Assembly (NCBI GenBank): GCA_036345935.2
Contig: JADWOT020000006.1
Location: 20,414,967 to 20,478,966 of the forward strand
Source of the DNA: Taenia hydatigena
Lineage: Eukaryota > Platyhelminthes > Cestoda > Cyclophyllidea > Taeniidae
Length of the DNA stretch: 64,000 nucleotides
Direction of reading: 5' to 3'
The notes below the pieces were generated by a model. The model had not been told where the DNA came from, searched no databases, and worked only from the letters and a program-made list of their open reading frames with translations. Both the position numbers and the translations under genes were made by a program. Shown piece by piece: positions 63,501 to 64,000 of this stretch (its first letter is position 1; each line of letters opens with the position of its first letter).

Positions 63501-64000
63501 CGAAATCACCTACCTTTACCTTACTGCTCAAATGAGACCATCCCATTTCCAAGAGTTTCTATCCGGTGTAGAAAATTATTAGAAAAACTTTTTGTGCATT
63601 TTTAGATTGAAATATTTACCGTCTTCTGAAGGTGTGAACATAACCTTACTTACTTAGCTATTTCATGCTTAAAATGGTCTTCCATGCCATAGGAACAGAC
63701 ATCAAAGTAGTCGCGCCGTCACAGAATGAATAATTCACTTCGTACCCATGTCCAGTGCGGACCAGCATTTTTTTGTTGCATCTTAAGAAAACACAAGGAA
63801 ATATTGAGCCTCACACTGCACCCTCTGACACGCGTTCCCATTCTGCATAGCCTAATTGTCATTTAGTCATTGCTGTCAACAATGCTTAAGCAGAGATACT
63901 TATTCAAAACCAGAAACGGGCAATGATTCTCCTCAGCCAGCTCTCCCGTGTAGGCATCACAGTTCTGTTCCATAAATGAGCACGCTTAATGCTAATTTAA
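57525..64000 (+). repeat. Segmental repeat, copy 3 (runs off the window)
   Basis: The most complete copy in view. It carries the start block (57525), the 58.4-61.1 kb blocks shared with copy 1, and the 61.2-63.4 kb blocks shared with copy 2. The final block (63800-64000) matches 54114 and 56815. No intact gene is seen. Within it, the frame 62128-62403 shares a short protein-level pattern (FDLxFKxVLDVxxEDxWK) with copy 2 near 55640-55690, perhaps a coding fossil. Confidence 0.75.
60464..60545 (+). repeat. tRNA-like (SINE-type) element inside repeat copy 3
   Basis: TGGTAGCTCGTG (A-box-like) is followed about 30 nt later by GGTGCGAATCC at 60515-60525 (ten of eleven B-box positions), then GTCTGCTATT. 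No proper acceptor stem is visible, so a functional tRNA is unlikely. It aligns with 50731-50812 in copy 1. Confidence 0.45.

Overview
This looks like nuclear DNA of a flatworm (Platyhelminthes), most likely a parasitic tapeworm. It is AT-rich and gene-sparse. Genes are broken by GT-AG introns from 44 bp to over 1 kb, several exons are tiny (15-30 nt), AATAAA signals overlap or closely follow stop codons, and there is a decayed Tc1/mariner element. The phylum call is an inference from gene architecture and protein style; no species marker was seen.

Left part (1-10 kb): a dead Tc1/mariner transposase lies at about 1.0-1.9 kb. An orphan 231-residue protein with a PTB/PH-like fold pattern is encoded in one exon at 6990-7685 (+). 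A possible exon of an unidentified gene lies at 8181-8475 (-).

Gene cluster (10-31 kb): (a) a cap-specific mRNA 2'-O-methyltransferase 1 homologue (CMTR1) on the minus strand, 10180 to about 21.3 kb, rebuilt here as 19 phase-consistent exons with G-patch, RrmJ-type methyltransferase (K-D-K-E), guanylyltransferase-like and WW regions in the family order; (b) an unidentified small membrane-type ORF at 21527-21883 (+), followed by a broken second reading frame; (c) an intronless TFIIH subunit p34 (GTF2H3/Tfb4) at 22420-23445 (-); (d) a single-PDZ NHERF-like adaptor, four exons at 25283-28030 (-), one of only 26 nt; (e) a fatty acid amide hydrolase at 28665-30623 (+), head-to-head with the NHERF-like gene, with the Ser-Ser-Lys triad spaced exactly as in rat FAAH. 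CMTR1 and GTF2H3 serve mRNA production (cap formation; Pol II initiation and repair). FAAH and the NHERF-like protein are membrane-associated (lipid amide hydrolysis; transporter and receptor scaffolding).

Right part (31-64 kb): mostly gene desert. The main find is a ten-exon minus-strand gene at 41710-45287. It encodes a predicted 224-residue protein with a signal peptide, four cysteines and a hydrophobic C-terminus. Its 3' half is a run of symmetric micro-exons of 30, 18, 15 and 27 nt, the architecture of flatworm micro-exon (MEG) secreted-protein genes. From 46.7 kb to the end, the DNA consists of diverged, rearranged copies of one ancestral unit of at least 6.5 kb, carrying an embedded tRNA-like (SINE-type) element in two copies.

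All exon models were made by eye from splice sites, reading phase and remembered family motifs. No alignment or database search was run.
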